Translations under genes and position numbers: made by a program
Assembly (NCBI RefSeq): GCF_029320955.1
Contig: NZ_CP119757.1
Coordinates: forward strand, 2,108,001-2,172,000
Reading direction: 5' to 3'
DNA: 64,000 bases
From: Flavobacterium sp. YJ01
GTDB lineage: Bacteria > Bacteroidota > Bacteroidia > Flavobacteriales > Flavobacteriaceae
The notes under the pieces: model-generated
Database searches by the model: none
What the model was told of the DNA's origin: nothing
Seen by the model: only the letters and a program-made list of their open reading frames with translations
Shown: piece by piece, positions 62,240 through 64,000 of the stretch
How positions within the stretch are numbered: the stretch's first letter is position 1
How the letters are laid out: each line of letters begins with the position of its first letter

Positions 62240-64000
62240 TTACATTGCTACAATAATAAACTCACTTCTTCTATTTTGCATGTGTTGTTGTTCGGTACAT
62301 TTTACGCCATCTGCACATTTATTTACCAATTGTGTTTCTCCGTAACCTTTTGCTGATAATCGGTCTTCACTAATTCCTTTTTGCACTAACCATTTTTTTG
62401 TTGACAACGCTCTCATATCCGAAAGAATTTGATTGCTTTCTGAAGAAGAACGGCTGTCTGTATGTGAACGAATATCAAGTTTCATGTCTGGATATTCTTT
62501 TAAAAGATTTACTACTTTCATCAATTGCGGTTCTGATGTCTTTTTGATAGTAGCTTTTCCTAAATCAAAAAAGTTCATCGGAAGATTTAAAAGTTTTGCG
62601 ACATCTACTCCAACTTTCATTGATCCCAATTTTACAGGACTAATAGCCACTTTTTTTATTGCTATTGTTTTTGCCGTTAAAGGAACAAATACTTTATTTA
62701 ATGCTATCATTAAAGTGGTTTCTTGATCTCTCAAAATATTTACAGAAGCTTCTTTGGCATTATAATCTGTTTTAGAAGTTCTAATAGTATATTTTTTGCC
62801 ACATTTTACGGTTGGAAAAACATAATTTCCTTTTTCGTCTGTAACAATTGTTCCTACTGGATCAAATTTATCATTAAACAAAGTCAAAGCTGTATTTGCT
62901 AAAACAGCATTTGTTTCAGCATCAGTAACAGTTCCTGATAAATTTTGCTCACAAATTAATCTTCTAGTTTCTGTAAATCTATAAATATCGTCTAAACCTA
63001 AAGTATTTTGTCTGTTCGAAGAAAAATAACCACTTCTGCTTCTGCTGTCGATACTGAAAGCAAAATCATCTTGTTTACTATTTACAGGCTCACCAACATT
63101 TAAAACTTCATCATAACTTCCGTTTGCTTTTATTCTAGAAGCAAAAATATCCAAACCGCCTAAACCGGGACGTCCATCTGAAGCAAAATAAAGTTCATTT
63201 TCTCCAGAAATAAAAGGAAAGGTTTCTCTGCCTTCTGTATTAATTTCTGGACCTAAATTTTCTGGTTTTCCAAAAGTGCCATCTTCATTAATTGCAACCT
63301 TAAAAATATCAGACTGACCAAATGTTCCGGGCATATCTGAGGCAAAATATAAAAATTTCTCATCCATACTTAAAGCAGGATGCGCAGTACTGTACTGATC
63401 ACTATTAAAAGGAAGTTCTCTGATGTTCTTCCATTCGTTATCAATCAAATCTGCTTTGTATAATTTTAAAAGCGTAACATTTTTATCATTCTGTCCTCTT
63501 TTTCCATCAGTGAAATTATTTCTCGTGAAATACATTGTTCTTCCATCTTTTGTAAAAATTGGAGTTGACTCATTGAACTTATCTTTTTTTCTTTTTATAA
63601 AAAGTTCTGGTGTTCCAACACTTCCATCAGGCATTAAAACAGCGCTGTATAATCTTGAGAAAGATCTGTTTGTCCATTGAAAATTAGCTTTCACAACTCC
63701 TCCTGTATCGCGCGCAGAAGTAAAAATTATTTTGTTGTTATAAACCGTACTTCCATAATCTGAAAAACGAGAATTAACTCCTGCATCTGCTATTTGAAAT
63801 CTTCCAGAGTTTTCTTTTATTACTTCAAGATAATTTTTATCATTTCTGATTAAATTGGATCTTTTTTCTAACGCAGCCTTTTGATTGAATTTTTCTAAAA
63901 CTTCGTCAGATTTACGATAATTGCCAGAAGATTTTAAACATTGTGCGTAACGATAAAAATATTCTGCTTCTTGGTCTGCATTAATTTGAAATAATTGATC
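62240..64000 (-). CDS. OmpA-family protein with PD40 repeats, partial (5' end outside window)
   Basis: The frame stays open to the end of the window, so at least 586 residues are visible and the N-terminus is missing. Order: a TPR-like part (YFYRYAQCLKSSGNYRKSDEV), PD40/WD40-like beta-propeller blades (KRKKDKFNESTPIFTKDGRTMYFTRN; HPALSMDEKFLYFASDMPG; FISGENELYFASDGRPG), a carboxypeptidase-regulatory-like domain (LSGTVTDAETNAVLANTAL), and a C-terminal OmpA domain (DIRSHTDSRSSSESNQILSDMRA). Such proteins usually follow PorP/SprF and an adhesin and anchor the type IX machinery to peptidoglycan. The upstream neighbours are outside the window. Confidence 0.92.
   Translation of the reverse strand, partial: DQLFQINADQEAEYFYRYAQCLKSSGNYRKSDEVLEKFNQKAALEKRSNLIRNDKNYLEVIKENSGRFQIADAGVNSRFSDYGSTVYNNKIIFTSARDTGGVVKANFQWTNRSFSRLYSAVLMPDGSVGTPELFIKRKKDKFNESTPIFTKDGRTMYFTRNNFTDGKRGQNDKNVTLLKLYKADLIDNEWKNIRELPFNSDQYSTAHPALSMDEKFLYFASDMPGTFGQSDIFKVAINEDGTFGKPENLGPEINTEGRETFPFISGENELYFASDGRPGLGGLDIFASRIKANGSYDEVLNVGEPVNSKQDDFAFSIDSRSRSGYFSSNRQNTLGLDDIYRFTETRRLICEQNLSGTVTDAETNAVLANTALTLFNDKFDPVGTIVTDEKGNYVFPTVKCGKKYTIRTSKTDYNAKEASVNILRDQETTLMIALNKVFVPLTAKTIAIKKVAISPVKLGSMKVGVDVAKLLNLPMNFFDLGKATIKKTSEPQLMKVVNLLKEYPDMKLDIRSHTDSRSSSESNQILSDMRALSTKKWLVQKGISEDRLSAKGYGETQLVNKCADGVKCTEQQHMQNRRSEFIIVAM

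Noticed and set aside
63692..63694. GTG as the true start of the OmpA-family gene
   Set aside because: The frame stays open to the window end with TPR and propeller motifs upstream, so the gene begins outside the window.
1..64000. tRNA, rRNA, insertion sequences or toxin-antitoxin loci
   Set aside because: No cloverleaf, ribosomal or transposase signature was found on either strand. This was judged by eye; tRNAscan or ISfinder would be decisive.

Overview
The window is a low-GC chromosomal stretch from a member of the Bacteroidota, almost certainly a Flavobacterium of the F. johnsoniae type. The grounds are the gene content (SprA and RemB gliding/type IX secretion proteins, PorP/SprF and OmpA-family partners, DUF4270, DUF4403, DUF6089 and DUF4907 families), the TAnnTTTG promoter boxes of the Bacteroidota sigma factor, the near absence of Shine-Dalgarno sites, and the order sprA-gcvH-vanZ-deoC-remB, which I recall from F. 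johnsoniae. Nearly everything is vertically inherited core genome. I see no prophage, insertion sequence, CRISPR array, tRNA or rRNA.

Layout. 1-1000: the end of a GH3-family gene, a small membrane protein and a repeat-rich spacer with a probable structured RNA element. 1005-6276: serB, then a cluster of six small VOC and SRPBCC genes facing a GlxA-type AraC regulator. 6417-13638: an L,D-transpeptidase-like lipoprotein, the tig / clpP / clpX proteostasis genes, a pdxJ-hydrolase-membrane protein group and a CBS protein. 13736-21424: nadK, then an envelope operon (DUF6089 barrel, uppS, bamA, two OmpH/Skp chaperones) behind an excellent promoter, then murI. 21429-28368: an outer-membrane protein and a DUF4270 lipoprotein, divergent from a five-gene group (DUF6268 barrel, kelch lipoprotein, DUF4907 lipoprotein, LytS-type kinase, LytTR regulator). 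28454-32444: gamma-carbonic anhydrase, PorP/SprF, an Nfu protein with a duplicated N-terminal domain, a helical repeat protein and an MscS channel.

32449-40360 (minus): an ABC-type MacB-like efflux operon with one ATPase, two permeases, two adaptors and a TolC protein, ending with tsaB. 40538-41944: a DUF4403 lipoprotein. 41962-47112 (minus): cytochrome oxidase biogenesis (cyoE, two subunit III proteins, subunit IV, two SCO-like proteins, a DUF420/CtaM-like protein and a small CxxC protein). 47271-58973 (minus): remB, deoC, vanZ, gcvH, the giant sprA and ruvA. 59052-64000: maeB, a CBS protein and a truncated OmpA-family protein that runs off the window.

Themes: the window is dominated by the cell envelope. 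BamA, Skp, UppS and MurI build it, SprA, PorP, OmpA and RemB use it for secretion and gliding, and the two-component/kelch operon probably senses it. Nothing here is an obvious new defence or biosynthetic system. The best candidates for unexplained biology are the kelch/DUF4907/LytTR operon with its intragenic hairpin, the VOC-SRPBCC gene array, a cysteine-less SCO paralogue, an EF-hand-like loop in the DUF420 protein, and several intergenic hairpin families.
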